DNA of 64,000 nucleotides from Dromiciops gliroides (lineage: Eukaryota; Chordata; Mammalia; Microbiotheria; Microbiotheriidae). The notes below the pieces were generated by a model. The model searched no databases. It saw only the letters and a list, made by a program, of their open reading frames with translations, and was not told the DNA's origin. Position numbers and translations under genes: made by a program. Positions 1 through 10,289 of the stretch are shown piece after piece. Location of the stretch: positions 627,629,791 to 627,693,790 of the forward strand of contig NC_057863.1 in the NCBI RefSeq assembly GCF_019393635.1. Direction: 5' to 3'. Position 1 is the first letter of the stretch, and each line of letters begins with the position of its first letter.

Positions 1-115
1 AGAGATAAATAGGTAGATAGAGAGATGGATAGATGATAGATAGAGATAGAGAGATAGATTAGAGAGAGAGAGAGAGAGAGAAATGAATGAATAGATAAAT
101 AGATAAATAAATGTA
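1..115. repeat. GATA/GA microsatellite
   Basis: Imperfect tetranucleotide tract of AGAT/TAGA units that passes into pure GA and then AAAT-type units. It is cut by the left window edge. Confidence 0.9.
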
Positions 116-164
116 TGTTATTGACTGACTCTGACTTGACCAAGAACTCTGTTGGGGTAAAGAG

Positions 165-460
165 AGAGTTGCTTGAGAGGTCAAGTAACTCACTCAGAGT
201 CACACGGCCACTCCACCCCATTGTTACTTGAAAAGCTACTCGGTAATTGGCAGAGGATATTCAGAACCCAGTGAGTGTAGTATACAGCCCTGTGAGGAAG
301 TTACTGCAAAAAATTATCATCCGCATTTTACAGATGAGGAAAAGGAGTCTAAGAGAAGTGAAATGATTTGTACAAATTCATGAGGGTCATCGAGTGAAAA
401 CCGGCATCCTCTGGCTCTGCCCAGTGATCCTTCCTCTCACCAAACTGTCTCCCAAAGGTG
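165..460 (-). repeat. MIR-type SINE fragments
   Basis: Two degraded antisense MIR pieces. The clearest one (about 325-455) reads TTTTACAGATGAGGAAA followed by a worn 'GAAATGATTTGTACA' segment, the complement of the MIR core and 3' part. The first piece keeps only the 'CAGAGTCACACGGCC' core. Confidence 0.65.
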
Positions 461-539
461 AGTAAAAGATGTAAGGGCACTTACAAAGCAACGTGAAAAT
501 AAGAGGCAGTTGGATAGGGGCAAGTACTAAGGTGTCCAA

Positions 540-1045
540 GAGGCATCATGGGATCTGCTTGATGGGTCTTGGAGTTTGCCACTTGCCCGTCTGACCCTGG
601 ACAAGCTCATCCTCTCCCAGCTCTGTCCCTGACTCCAGGGACTTTGGTTGTCCCCTTGAAGACCCTGCCGTCATGTCTCAGCTGAGCTTCCTTCTTTCTC
701 ACCTCTGAAGATCCCTACACTGCTTTAGCCTCCTCCTCATCCTCCTCCTATTAGGGAATTCTCCCCAGTACTTCTATTTGAGGAAGTGGCCGGGTCAGTC
801 ATCCTTCATTGATCTCCCAGTTCTGCTTGGGACTCTCTCGGGCCATGCCCAGGAAGGTTCTTCATCCCCACTCCCTTTTTAGCTTCCTTTTAAAGCATGT
901 TTCTTCACCATTAGAATGTAAGCCCTTGAGAGCAGGAACTGGCTTTTTTTTTTTTTTTTTTTGCTTGTATTTGTATTCTCGGCACTTAACACAGGGCCCA
1001 GCACACAGTGAATGCTTGTTAACCTGTTGTAACCACTCGAAGCAA
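540..1045 (+). repeat. L2 LINE 3' end
   Basis: Degraded L2-type 3' untranslated sequence. It ends in the usual signature: 'TTAGAATGTAAGCCCTTGAG', a T tract, 'CTCGGCACTTAACACAGGGC' and 'GTGAATGCTTGTTAA'. The open frame at 809-1105 is a chance frame inside it. Confidence 0.65.
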
Positions 1046-1099
1046 CTTTATGAGACTCTTAAGTCCAAGAATAAATGCTGGTCTACATTGGCGGTAGGA

Positions 1100-1548
1100 A
1101 TATAGACATGTGGGTGATGGCACACCCTACTGTCTCAAAAACATTTGATATTTGCTCCCAAACTAACTACAAAGGACCTATGAAGAAAGACGCTGTTCTG
1201 AGAAAGAAATGAGAAGTAGAAGCACGTACAGAATAATTTTACATACATATACACACACACATTTGTGTCTAATGGTAGCCATCTTCACGGGGAGAAGAAA
1301 AAAAGGAACAAAAGTTCCATGATAACTTTATTATATATTTAAAAGGAATAGCAAGTTATACATAATAGATTTGCAGTTTCATGTGCAATCATCTTTTTTT
1401 TTTCCTATTCTACTGTTGTAGAAACACTTGTTTTATTTCTTAAGTTTGGAATAAATTTATTTTTTATTTTTATATTTTACATCTCATTTTTCTCTGTAGA
1501 TTTAAAGTTAGGTTGGGTTTTTCATTTTAAAAATTAAGCTTGGGTGGG
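1100..1548. other. AT-rich intergenic, nothing recognised
   Basis: AT-rich single-copy-looking sequence with a short CA run near 1,250. No exon, promoter or named repeat was seen. Confidence 0.5.
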
Positions 1549-1704
1549 TGGGGAGCAGCTAGGTGGTGAAGTAGATAAAGCACTGGCCCTGGATTCAGGA
1601 GAACCTGAGTTCAAATCCGACCTCAGACACTTGACACATATTAGCTGTGTGACCTTGGGCAAGTCAATTAACCCTCATAGCCCTGCAAATAAATAAATAA
1701 ATAA
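1549..1704 (+). repeat. tRNA-derived CORE-SINE (MAR1/WSINE1 type)
   Basis: Near full-length copy with A box, B box, 'CTGTGTGACC' core and a TAAA-rich tail. It has the B-subtype diagnostic bases (GATAAAGCAC, GGATTCAGG, CCTGCAAA). AAGCTT occurs on both sides as a possible short TSD. Confidence 0.9.
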
Positions 1705-1756
1705 GCTTAGCTCAATTTTAGCTTTGTTAAATTGGTTGATTAGAAATAGGCTGCTA

Positions 1757-1918
1757 GGGGGCAGCTAGATGGCGCAGTGGATAGAGCACCAGCCCTGGCA
1801 TCAAGAGTACCTGAATTCAAATCCTACCTCAGACACTTAACACTTACTAGCTGTGTGACCCTGGGCAAGTCACTTAACCCCAATTGCCTCACTAAAAAAA
1901 AAAAAAGAAAGAAAGAAA
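1757..1918 (+). repeat. tRNA-derived CORE-SINE with TSD
   Basis: Full-length copy of the A subtype (CCCCAATTGCCTCACTAAAA) with a GAAA tail. A perfect 14-bp TSD, GAAATAGGCTGCTA, lies at 1,743-1,756 and 1,919-1,932. The left junction makes a CTAGGGGGCAG string that resembles a CTCF core. Confidence 0.95.
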
Positions 1919-2039
1919 GAAATAGGCTGCTAAGTGTTACAGGGTTAGGATTGGAGCCAATAAGTCAACAGGCATCTATTAAGTGCTTGCTATATCTCAG
2001 GCCACATGGGATTCGAGGTGCCTAAAACTAGGACTTTTG

Positions 2040-2370
2040 GAGATCATCTAATCATGGGGTCATAGTTCTAGAGATAGAAGAGAAATCAAAGGCCACCAAG
2101 TCGAACTTCCTCAGTTCACAGATGAGGGAACTGAGGAAAGAGATGGTTGAGTCACTTGCCCAAGGTAATAAAAGTACTAAGTGGTAGATTCACAATTTAA
2201 ATCTTTTCTCATACCAGAACCCATGCTCTTTCCACTGTGCCATGTTTTTTGCCCCTCTTTTAAGAAAATATACAGGGAAGCCACGGCCCCAAGAGAAATG
2301 ACTTACCTAAGGTCATTCTGGAAGTCCATGATAGAGCTAGAATTTTAACTCAGACCCTTCAGACTACATT
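2040..2370 (-). repeat. MIR-type SINE fragments
   Basis: Antisense MIR copy at about 2,040-2,240 ('CACAGATGAGGGAACTGAGG', then 'CACTTGCCCAAGG'). A second worn piece at about 2,280-2,370 keeps the 'GAAATGACTTACCTAAGG' core. Confidence 0.7.
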
Positions 2371-2512
2371 GCTCTCCTAAACATTTATCCAGTTCCTGAC
2401 AGAGTAAGCTCTTTATAAATGTTTGTTGATTGATTCATTTTTTACTAATGGGTAGTCAGAGAAGACTTCTGGGTGAGTTTTGATGAAGATTTTTTTTTAA
2501 ATAAAGTTTTAG

Positions 2513-2655
2513 GGGGCAGCTAGGTGGTGCAGTGGATAAAGCACCAGCCCTGGATTCAGGAGGAGCTAAATTCAAATCCAGCCTCAGACACTGGACACTT
2601 ACTAGCTGGGTGACCCTGGGCAAGTCACTTAACCCTCATTGCCCCACAAAAATAT
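2513..2655 (+). repeat. tRNA-derived CORE-SINE
   Basis: B-subtype copy with a mutated core (CTAGCTGGGTGACC) that ends in a short A/TA tail. Confidence 0.9.
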
Positions 2656-2674
2656 ATATAATATTGATGATGAT

Positions 2675-2930
2675 AATAAAAATAGCCAACATTTATTAAG
2701 CACCTACTATGTGCCAGGCACAATGCTGGACACTTTGCCATTATTATCTCATTTGATCCTTATAACAACCCTGGGAGTTAGGTGCTGTCATGATCTCCAT
2801 TTTATAGATGAGGAAACTGAAATAAACAGAGGTTGTAGATAGATGATAGATAATCAGTACCAGATGCTGGATTTGAATTTGGGTCTTCCTCTCTCCTGCC
2901 TTTACTCTGTCTACTATACCCCCTCATTAC
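2675..2930 (-). repeat. MIR, nearly full length
   Basis: Antisense MIR running from its 3' end ('AACATTTATTAAGCACCTAC') through 'ACAGATGAGGAAACTGAA' to a degraded head. Confidence 0.85.
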
Positions 2931-2934
2931 ATTC

Positions 2935-3600
2935 ACGTAACACAATTTATTTAGTCATTGCCCCATTTCATAGGCATCTACTCTGTTTCTAGTTCTTTGC
3001 TACCACACAAAGTGCTGCTATGAGGACTTTGTTATATATCGAGCCTTTCTTGTAAGTATTAGCCTCCTCGAAGTGTATGCCAAGCAGTAAAGCACTTAAT
3101 TTTAACAGCTCCATCAACAATGCACTGGAATGTGCCTGGCCAACAATGCCTAGCTCTTGATATGTTTGAACGATTTGCTGAGTGGCTGGTGAAACTTCAG
3201 GGTTGTTTTGATGTCTGTTTCTCCTATTATTAGTGATTTGGAGCATTCTTTCACATGATTATCAATACTTTTCAATTCTTTTGAGAACTATTCACATCCC
3301 CTGGCCCATTTACCTCATTCAGGCCTGGCTTGGATCTTATATGTTTCTCTTAGCTGTTTATATATCTTGGATATTATCTAGTCCTTATCAGAAATGTTTG
3401 ATATGAGAATTTCCCCCAAGTTGGTCACTTCCCTTCTTATCTTAGTTCCATTAATTTTGTTCATGAAAAAGCTTTATAATTTCACGTCATTGAAATAATC
3501 TATTTTATCATTTATAATTACTTCTATCCCTCCTTTGATTACAAACTGACCCTTTAACCTTAGCTGCAAAAGGTATATGATCTCCCACCTGCCACATTGT
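2935..3600 (-). repeat. L1 LINE, ORF2 end and 3' region
   Basis: Antisense relic of L1. It contains the complements of the well-known 3' segments: 'TTCTTTGCTACCACACAAAG' near the left, 'TATATCTTGGATATTATCTA' and 'TTGATATGAGAATTTCCCCC' in the middle, and 'GAAAAGCTTTATAATTTCA' to the right. It is old, and its only open frame (2,989-3,246, minus strand) is a chance one. Confidence 0.75.
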
Positions 3601-3639
3601 AAATGTTATATAAATATCAGCTATTTATCATTTTATGGT

Positions 3640-4594
3640 ATAATTTTTTTTAATTTAATTTTTACTTTCAGTTCCAGGTTCTCTCCCTCCCCGATTCATT
3701 GAGAAGGCAAGAGATATGAATATGATTTTAAAATCCATTTTGAATGTGTTATGATATATGTCATAAAATGTTGACCTAAAACAGGGGTTTTTAAACACTA
3801 ATTAAAAAATTTTTTTATTTCCAAGCTCTCTTCCCTCCAGGCCTTCCCCCACCCATTGAGAAAGCAAGCAATATGATACTCACTATACATATGAAATCAT
3901 ACAAAACATATTTCATATTAGCAGTGTTGGAGGAGAGCAAGAAAAAAAATTTTAAATATGCTTCAATCTGCATTCAGAGTTCATTAGTTCTTAGCTGTAG
4001 GTAGGTAGCATTTTTCATCTTGGTTCCTTTAGAATTGTTATGGATCATTGAATTGATCACAATAGCCAAGTCTTTCACAGTTGGTTACTTATAATATTCC
4101 TATTACAGTGTATAACATTCTCCTGGTTCTGCTTACTTCCCTTTGCATCAGTTCATATACATCTTCACAACTTTTTCTAAAACCATCCTGCTCATCATTT
4201 CTTATAGCACAATAGTATTCCATTACATTCATATATTACCACTTGTTCAGCCATTCCCTGATTTATGGGCATGTCCTCATTTTCCAATTCTTTGCCACCA
4301 CAAAAAGAGCTGTTATAAATATTTTTGTACATGTGGGTCCTTTTTGGGCAGCTCGGTGGTGCAGTGGATACAGCACTGGCCCTGGATCCAGGAGGACCTG
4401 AGTTCAAGTGTGACCTGAGACTCTTAACACCTACTAGCTGTGTGACCCTGGACAAGTCACTTAACCCCAATTGCCTCACCAAAAAAACCCAAAACAAACC
4501 AAAACAAAAAACAACAACAAAAGTGGGTCCTTTTCTCTCTTTTTTTGATCTCTGATGGTAAAGACCTACTAAGTCTTTAGTAGTGGTATCGTAA
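3640..4594 (-). repeat. Marsupial L1 3' UTR, split by a SINE
   Basis: Antisense L1 3' sequence with 'CCCATTGAGAAAGCAAGCAA', 'TATTCCATTACATTCATATA' and 'TTTGCCACCACAAAAAGAGC'. A SINE interrupts it at 4,345-4,522. The same 3' family recurs at 12.9, 17.5, 27.0 and 33.7 kb. Confidence 0.8.
4345..4522 (+). repeat. tRNA-derived CORE-SINE nested in L1
   Basis: A-subtype copy with an (AAAC)n-like tail. The TSD GTGGGTCCTTTT at 4,333-4,344 and 4,523-4,534 shows that it landed in the older L1 3' UTR. Confidence 0.95.
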
Positions 4595-4604
4595 AACAGT
4601 GTTT

Positions 4605-4606
<2 letters not shown>

Positions 4607-4693
<87 letters not shown>
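4607..4693. repeat. (TA)43 microsatellite
   Basis: About 87 bp of uninterrupted TA. It lies between the TSD and the A-tail of the antisense SINE at 4,694-4,838, so it seems to have grown from that tail. Confidence 0.97.
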
Positions 4694-4697
<4 letters not shown>

Positions 4698-4838
4698 TTT
4701 TAGTGAGGCAATTGGGGTTAAGTGACTTGCCCAGGGTCACACAGCTAGTAAGTGTTAAGTGTCTGAGGCCGGATTTGAACTCAGGTACTCCTGATTCCAG
4801 GGCCGGTGCTCTATCCACTGCGCCACCTAGCTGCCCCT
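4694..4838 (-). repeat. tRNA-derived CORE-SINE with TSD
   Basis: Full-length A-subtype copy on the minus strand. The TSD AACAGTGTTTCTTA (4,595-4,608 and 4,839-4,852) brackets the SINE together with the (TA)43 tract. The target was the end of the hAT-like element that continues to 5,035. Confidence 0.95.
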
Positions 4839-5035
4839 AACAGTGTTTCTTAATCTGGTATCTGTGAACTTGGTTTTTAAAATATTTTTATAACTTTATT
4901 TCATTGTAATTGGTTTCCTTGTGAATCCTATGTATTTCATATTACATATTTAAAAACATTATTGTGAAAAGGGATTGAGAGGCTTCACCTGATGATCTAA
5001 AATGCCCTTGATACAAAAAAGTCAAGAAACTTTGA
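4839..5035 (+). mobile_element. hAT-like non-autonomous DNA element
   Basis: Small element with worn inverted ends: 'CAGTGTTTCTTAATCTGG' at the left and 'AGTCAAGAAACTTTGAC' at the right. The middle ('ATGTATTTCATATTACATA', 'AAAACATTATTGTGAAAAGG', 'GGCTTCACC') matches the element at 23.58 kb. No transposase is present. The original left end lies at about 4,596, before the SINE. Confidence 0.6.
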
Positions 5036-5039
5036 CAAA

Positions 5040-5860
5040 ACTCATTTCTGCCTCCCTGCCTTCCAGTTTTCCCAATAATTCTTGCCAAATAGAGAGTTCA
5101 CTCCTAGATAATTTATGTTGGGAGGTTTATTGGATACTGGATTATTGAGTTCAATATTTCTAATTCAACTACCCAACCCCCTCATCCATTATTTTCCTTT
5201 TGAATTTGGCTTTAGGAGCCAAATTCCAGTCATGAGGCTAACAAGTCCAATCAAGTCTCAGAGATACCTATGAGGTAAAATTTTCTGATATCTGGTTCAT
5301 ATCATTGATTACCCGTACTTTATGCATTAACATGGAGAAATCTGAGGGAACTGGATTTATTGCTCTTAGCATTCTTAACTTTCATCTCCCATGAATGAAT
5401 GGTCCTCTGTTTTTCCAATCTTCTGTGTGGCTTATTAGATCAATATAGTTTTCTTCTTTCCTTTCCCTTTTCCATTTAAAACCCGAAATATGCCCTTACC
5501 AGTCCTCATTTGGTGAACTCCATATCTTACCAAGAACAAAATATTCCCATAGTTTAAGCCATGATCTAGAGACCCAGAGCCTATCCTCAGACATCACCTT
5601 CTTAGCCAGCTATTTGCTTCTCACATTAGTCTTTCTGTTCTGAATTCCCTGTCCTAAATTAGCACCACAGATGAAAATACCATCTGGGCTCCCACGGTCC
5701 TCAGTCTTGAACCACGGACTTGTCCTGATGATGACTTATCATCATCCTTAGTAAAGCTAAATTTCTTCTGGTGGTATCATTTGTCCCCACATGAATCACC
5801 CAAAGTGGACAGTAGTTATGTCAGGTTTGACGATTCCCAGGAAGCCCTCTGTCACATCTT
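5040..5860. other. Low-copy sequence, possibly an old LINE
   Basis: No named repeat was recognised with confidence. The part near 5,770-5,850 ('CCCCACATGAATCACCCAAA') looks like a middle-aged interspersed repeat from memory, but it has no second copy in this window. Confidence 0.35.
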
Positions 5861-6130
5861 AGATCAGCTTTTTCTTGGCATAGTGGGAAGACCTGGGCTT
5901 AGGTCCCACCTCTGATATGTCCTGGCCAGGTGATCCTGGGCAAGTCACTTAATTCTCTCAGTATTGTAGGCAATTCTCTAAGATTCTTAAATTGTAGAGA
6001 AGTTGCTGACCTGAGTTGGTAGAGAGAGTTTCTTCATCTGGTGTTTCCCACTACCAATGAAGTCACAAGTCCAGTCACTCATCCTGTCTCTGTGAAGCAA
6101 GATAAATGAGGTGTCACTGTACTATAAATT
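5860..6130 (+). repeat. CORE-SINE with an alternative 3' tail
   Basis: The head and core ('TGATCCTGGGCAAGTCACTT') are followed not by an MIR or L2 tail but by 'AGGCAATTCTCTAAGATTCT', 'GAGAGAGTTTCTTCATCTGG' and 'CCAATGAAGTCACA'. The same tail recurs at about 11.7, 26.7 and 42.5 kb. Confidence 0.65.
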
Positions 6131-6480
6131 TCTCTAGATGAGTCACAAATCCTCATCAAATTTTAATGCCTGTTTTTAATTTCTTGAAAATAACATTTTC
6201 TGAGATTGACTTAAGAAACACAGTTCCTTCTTTATAAACGCTTCCCTGATAATTATGCTGCAAAACATTAATTACTGAACTCAAGTTGTTATTGAGTCAA
6301 GATGTAGGAATTCTGTAATGCCCTAGCATGGAATGGCTAAATTGTTGAATTTTCTTTGAAAGGACAGCATTTTCCTTTGCTTTGGGGCAACACATGAAAC
6401 ATTTTCACTAAATAGATGGATGAGCAAAAATAGCCGAATGGAATTTCATCTTATTTAAAATGCATGCAATAGACAGTTAC
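6130..6480. other. Unassigned AT-rich sequence
   Basis: No repeat or gene recognised. It is mildly AT-rich and has no long open frame. Confidence 0.5.
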
Positions 6481-6483
6481 CCC

Positions 6484-6685
6484 TAGAGCCAAGCTTCTTA
6501 AACTGTGGGTCTTGATACCATCTGGGATCAAGTAACTGAATGTGGGGGCTGCAAAAAAATTGGCAACAGTAAAAGGTTATGTATACCTAATTTATAGACT
6601 CATGTACCCCAGGTCCCATAAAAATTTCTCTGGTGAAAAGGGGTCGCGAGTGGAAAAAATCTAAGAAGCCCTGCCCTAGAGTAAA
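6484..6685 (+). mobile_element. hAT-like non-autonomous DNA element
   Basis: About 200 bp with inverted ends 'CTTCTTAAACTGTGGGTC' and 'CTAAGAAGCCCTG', and 'AGAGC'/'TAGAG' just outside. It contains 'GGGGTCGCGAGTGG' near the right end. No coding capacity. Confidence 0.6.
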
Positions 6686-6844
6686 TATGTCAAAGAACAG
6701 AGCAGGAAGCATATGTGACTAAACACAGTATATTTTAATGGGTCCATGGCAGAAAGTGTTGAATTTGGAGTCTGAGAACCTAAAATCAAATCCTGATTTT
6801 CCCACTGACTCCCTATGTAAAGATGGGCAACTCACAACTTCCCC

Positions 6845-7085
6845 TGGGGAGCTAGGCAGTATGGTAGATAAAGTGCCAGGTCTGAAGTCAGGAAAACTCA
6901 TATTCATGAGTTCAAATCTGTTCTCACACTCACTAGCTGTGTGACCCTGGGCAAGTCATTTCACCCTGTTTGCCTCAGTTTCCTCATCTGTAAAATGAAC
7001 TGGAGAAGGAAATGGCAAACTAGTATCTTTGCCAGGAAAACCCCAAATGGGGTAACAGAGTCAGACATGACTGAAAACAAATGAA
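6845..7085 (+). repeat. CORE-SINE with RTE/BovB-like 3' end
   Basis: Longer SINE of about 240 bp: tRNA-like head, core 'CTGTGTGACCCTGGGCAAGT', then 'CTCATCTGTAAAATGAACTG', 'GGAAATGGCAAACTAGTATC' and a 3' end 'GAGTCAGACATGACTGAAAA'. The last part resembles the 3' end of RTE/BovB LINEs, which would make RTE its likely partner for mobilisation. Confidence 0.85.
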
Positions 7086-7089
7086 CATA

Positions 7090-7400
7090 CTCTCCTGGGG
7101 GGTTTCCACATTTATAATAGGAAGTAAGAGGAAAGAACGGAGAAAATGAGCTCTGAGGGCCCTGTCAGCACTCTTTCCCCATGATTCTGGTTTTTTTTTA
7201 ATTATGCTTTTCTTTGAGCAGGAGATGCTAAATTGATAATAATTTATGAAAGCATTTGAAACGGATTTGATCTTATCTTTATTTTATTCCAAATTGTCAT
7301 AATTTAAGCCATCAATCAACATAGTCGTATTAACAGTAAGAAAAGAGATAAGGATTGCATATGATCATGGGGTTGGATTAGTCAAAGAAAGATGCCTTGG
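7090..7400. other. Unassigned intergenic sequence
   Basis: AT-rich, no recognised repeat or gene. Confidence 0.5.
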
Positions 7401-7675
7401 TAACAACTTCTAGGTGGTACAGTGGTTAGAGCTACGAACTTGTAGTCAGGAAGATCTGAATTTGAATGCTGCCTCAGACACTTATTAGCTGTGTGACCCC
7501 CTGGGCAAGTCACTTAACTTCTATTTGCTTCAATTACCTCATCTGTAAAACAGAGAATAATTGCACCTACCTCCCAGGGCTGTTGTGAGGATCAAATGAA
7601 ATAATAGTTGTAAAGTATTTTGCAAACTTAAAGTGGTATAGAAATACTAGCTATTATTAATATTATTTTGCAAAT
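7401..7675 (+). repeat. MIR-type SINE, long form
   Basis: Head 'GGTGGTACAGTGGTTAGAGC', core, 'CTCATCTGTAAAACAGAG', 'GGGCTGTTGTGAGGATCAAA', then an L2-like tail 'AGTATTTTGCAAACTTAAAG' and 'CTAGCTATTATTA'. This is a marsupial MIR with the L2-related 3' end intact. Confidence 0.88.
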
Positions 7676-7682
7676 GAGTATT

Positions 7683-7897
7683 TGCTATTGTTCATACATG
7701 TCCAACTCTTCATGACCATGTTTCTTAGCAAAGGTACTAGAGTGGCTTGGTCATTTCCTTCTCCAGCTCATTTTACAGAGGAGGAAACTGAAGCATACAG
7801 GGTGAAGTGACTTGTCCAGGGTGATACAGCTAGTGTCAAACCAGATTTTAATTTAAGTCTTCCTGATTCAAGCCTGGTACCTATCCACTGAGCCACC
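7683..7897 (-). repeat. CORE-SINE with RTE-like 3' end
   Basis: Antisense copy of the family at 6,845. The left end 'CATGTCCAACTCTTCATGAC' is the complement of the RTE-like tail. It ends in a worn tRNA-like head near 7,890. Confidence 0.85.
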
Positions 7898-7974
7898 CCT
7901 GCAAACAGATATGGAACTCCCTAAAATAGAATGATTAAAAAAAAAAGGAAGGTTTATTTAACAAGCCATCAATG

Positions 7975-8022
7975 TGTATGTGTGTATGTTTTGTGTGTGT
8001 GCGTGTGTGTGTGTGTGTGTGC
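7975..8022. repeat. (TG)n microsatellite
   Basis: Interrupted TG/TATG tract of about 48 bp. Confidence 0.9.
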
Positions 8023-8129
8023 AAAGAAAATAAATTGAATTAATGGGTTTACCTGAATGCTTGTTGAATCCAATAGAATAACAACAATGGGATCCCCAAA
8101 TCCGATTTTAAAATGCCAAATAGCAGCCC

Positions 8130-8430
8130 CATGCCATAGGATCAGAGATGAGGAGCTAGGACTTTAGAGACTACTGGTCCCCTCTGTCTACTCCGTAGGT
8201 GTCTATTTCCTTGCTGTCTCCTGCTTTAGAGCATAAGTTTCCCAAGTCTTGGCTTCCCCATCTCTTTGTTTAGTGTCTAGAACACGGTGCTTAATAAATG
8301 CTTGGTGACTGATCTAGCCCGACTCCCTCATTTTACAGATGACGAAACTGAGGCCCTGCTAACAAGTGGTAGAGCCGGAATTCAAACCCAAGTACTCTGC
8401 CTCCATGTACAATGCCTTATGCACTACTGC
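8130..8430. repeat. Antisense MIR interrupted by an L2 3' end
   Basis: MIR complement from 8,135 is broken at about 8,165 by a plus-strand L2 3' end ('GTTTAGTGTCTAGAACACGG', 'AATAAATGCTTGGTGACTGA'). It resumes at about 8,312 with 'CCTCATTTTACAGATGACGA'. Confidence 0.65.
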
Positions 8431-8496
8431 ATTTATGGTGTTAAAGCTTCTCCCCATAGGACTAATTCACTAGGAATAGACAAAGTATTCTTAAAG

Positions 8497-8735
8497 GCAG
8501 CTAGGTGGCACCATAGTGCACAGTGTTGGGCCTGGAGTCAGGAAGACTCATCTTCCTGAGTTCAAATCCAGCCTCAGACACTTCCTACCTGTGCAAGTCA
8601 TTTAACCCTGTTTGCCTCTGTTTCCTTGTCTGTAAAAGGAGATGGAGAAGGAAATGGCAAACCACTCCAGTCCCTCTGCAAAGAAACCCCAAATGGGTTC
8701 ATGAAGAGTCAGACACAACTAGAAAACAACTCAAA
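8497..8735 (+). repeat. CORE-SINE with RTE-like 3' end
   Basis: Plus-strand copy with 'GAAATGGCAAACCACTCCAG', 'AAACCCCAAATGGGTTCATG' and the tail 'AGAGTCAGACACAACTAGAA'. An MIR-type SINE follows directly. Confidence 0.88.
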
Positions 8736-8976
8736 GATGGTACATTGAATAAAGCATTGATCCCAGAGTCAAGAAGACCTGAGTTCAAATCCTGCCTCAG
8801 ACACTTACTTGCTATGTAACCCTGGACAAGTCACTTAGCCACTGCCTAACTCAGTTACCTCATCTGTTAAAAATGGAGATAATAATAGTATTTGCCTCTG
8901 AGGGTTATTGCAAGCATAAAATGTGATAATATTTATATGGTGCTCTGCAAACCTTTAAGTGCTGTATGAATGCTAG
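8736..8976 (+). repeat. MIR-type SINE, long form
   Basis: Plus-strand MIR with core 'TAACCCTGGACAAGTCACTT', 'CTCATCTGTTAAAAATGGAG' and the L2-like tail 'GCTGTATGAATGCTAGCTAT'. A younger SINE landed in its 3' end. Confidence 0.85.
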
Positions 8977-8994
8977 CTATTGTTATATTTTCTT

Positions 8995-9153
8995 AAATTT
9001 TATTTTTTAAAAAATTTTTTGCAGGGCAATGAGGGTTAAGTGACTTGCCCAGGGTCACACAGCTAGTAAGTGTCAAGTGTCTGAGGCTGGATTTGAACTT
9101 AGGTCCTCCTCAATCCAGGGCCAGTGCTTTATCCACTGCGCCACCTAGCTTCC
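8995..9153 (-). repeat. tRNA-derived CORE-SINE with 18-bp TSD
   Basis: B-subtype copy on the minus strand. The perfect 18-bp TSD CTATTGTTATATTTTCTT lies at 8,977-8,994 and 9,154-9,171. Confidence 0.96.
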
Positions 9154-9171
9154 CTATTGTTATATTTTCTT

Positions 9172-9623
9172 GACCAGTCCTGTGATGTCAGGCAAGAGAA
9201 GGCAAAGGCCAACCACCAGGGCCATATATTTTCTCTTAATGTGTCTCTATTATAGCTCATCAAGCTTGCAATATCCCTTGAGAATCCTCCATCTCTCATT
9301 TCTATGCCTTTGCACTGACTGTACCTTATGCCTAGAATGCCTTCCCTCCTCACTCCTGTCTCTTGGCTTCCTCTAGCATTCTTCAAGAACAAAATCAAAT
9401 CCTACTTTATTCAGATCTATCCCAATCTCCCTGCCCCATCCCCCACTCCTCAACTCCTATCTCACATTACCTTCCATTTATTTCTCATATGTACTTAATT
9501 CCACATTGTCTGCCCCATTAGGATTGCTGAGAGCAGGGACCATTTTTTTGCCCTTCTTTCTATCCCCTTTGCTTCACACTGTACTTGGCTTCCTGAACCT
9601 GGTACACAGTAGGTGCTTAATAA
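9172..9623 (+). repeat. L2 LINE 3' region
   Basis: About 450 bp of L2 3' sequence: 'ATGCCTAGAATGCCTTCCCT', 'AAATCAAATCCTACTTTATT', 'TTAGGATTGCTGAGAGCAGG', then 'GTAGGTGCTTAATAAATTAA'. It leads straight into an AAAT microsatellite. Confidence 0.8.
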
Positions 9624-9628
9624 ATTAA

Positions 9629-9675
<47 letters not shown>

Positions 9676-9677
9676 CT
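9621..9677. repeat. (TAAA)n microsatellite at an L2 terminus
   Basis: About 13 TAAA units directly after the L2 end. L2 3' termini carry short tandem repeats, so this is probably an expansion of the L2 tail. Confidence 0.93.
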
Positions 9678-9962
9678 GCTTGTATCTGGCATCTATTGTA
9701 TGGAATACTACTGGCAAAGGAGTCGGGAATACAAACTGTGAAAAGCCCTTTAGGCACATTTGAACCCAGATCTTTCCTCTCCAGCACCTGGACTCTAACC
9801 TCTATCACTGTAAATACAAAAGATTGAAGAGGCCAAGTCAGTGCATAAGAAAGGATTGAAGTGCTCCTGGTCTTGGTGTTTCCTGCCCCAACCTGGGGCA
9901 CTTACATAACTCTATATTTCTTGTTTGCAATTATCTTTCCTTTTTGAGAATTCTGGTCTTTT

Positions 9963-10104
9963 TTTTTTAGTGAGGCAGTTGGGGTTAAGTGACTTGCCCA
10001 AGGTCACACAGCTACTAAGTGTTAAGTGTCTGAGGTCGGATTTGAACTCAGGTACTCCTGACTCCAGGGCCGGTGCTCTATCCACTGCACCACCTAGCTG
10101 CCCA
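9963..10104 (-). repeat. tRNA-derived CORE-SINE, first of a pair
   Basis: A-subtype copy on the minus strand. With the next SINE it shares one outer 17-bp TSD, GAGAATTCTGGTCTTTT, at 9,946-9,962 and 10,270-10,286. Confidence 0.93.
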
Positions 10105-10269
10105 AAAATTTAAAAATTGTTTTTATTTTAGTGGGGCAATGAGGGTTAAGTGACTTGCCCAGGGTCACACAGCTAGTAAGTGTCAAGTGGTTGAGGACAG
10201 ATTTGAACTCAGGTCCTCCTGAATCCAGGGCTAGTGCTTTATCCATTGCACCACCTAGCTGCCCCAAGA
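10105..10269 (-). repeat. tRNA-derived CORE-SINE, second of a pair
   Basis: B-subtype copy on the minus strand, abutting the previous one. There is no copy of the outer TSD between them. The A-subtype element therefore probably inserted into the A-tail of this one. Confidence 0.93.
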
Positions 10270-10289
10270 GAGAATTCTGGTCTTTTGCA

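Noticed and set aside
2935-4594. Possible retrovirus-like element
   Set aside because: The sequence matches L1 3' regions. No long terminal repeats, primer-binding site or gag/pol/env-like stretch was seen here or elsewhere in the window.
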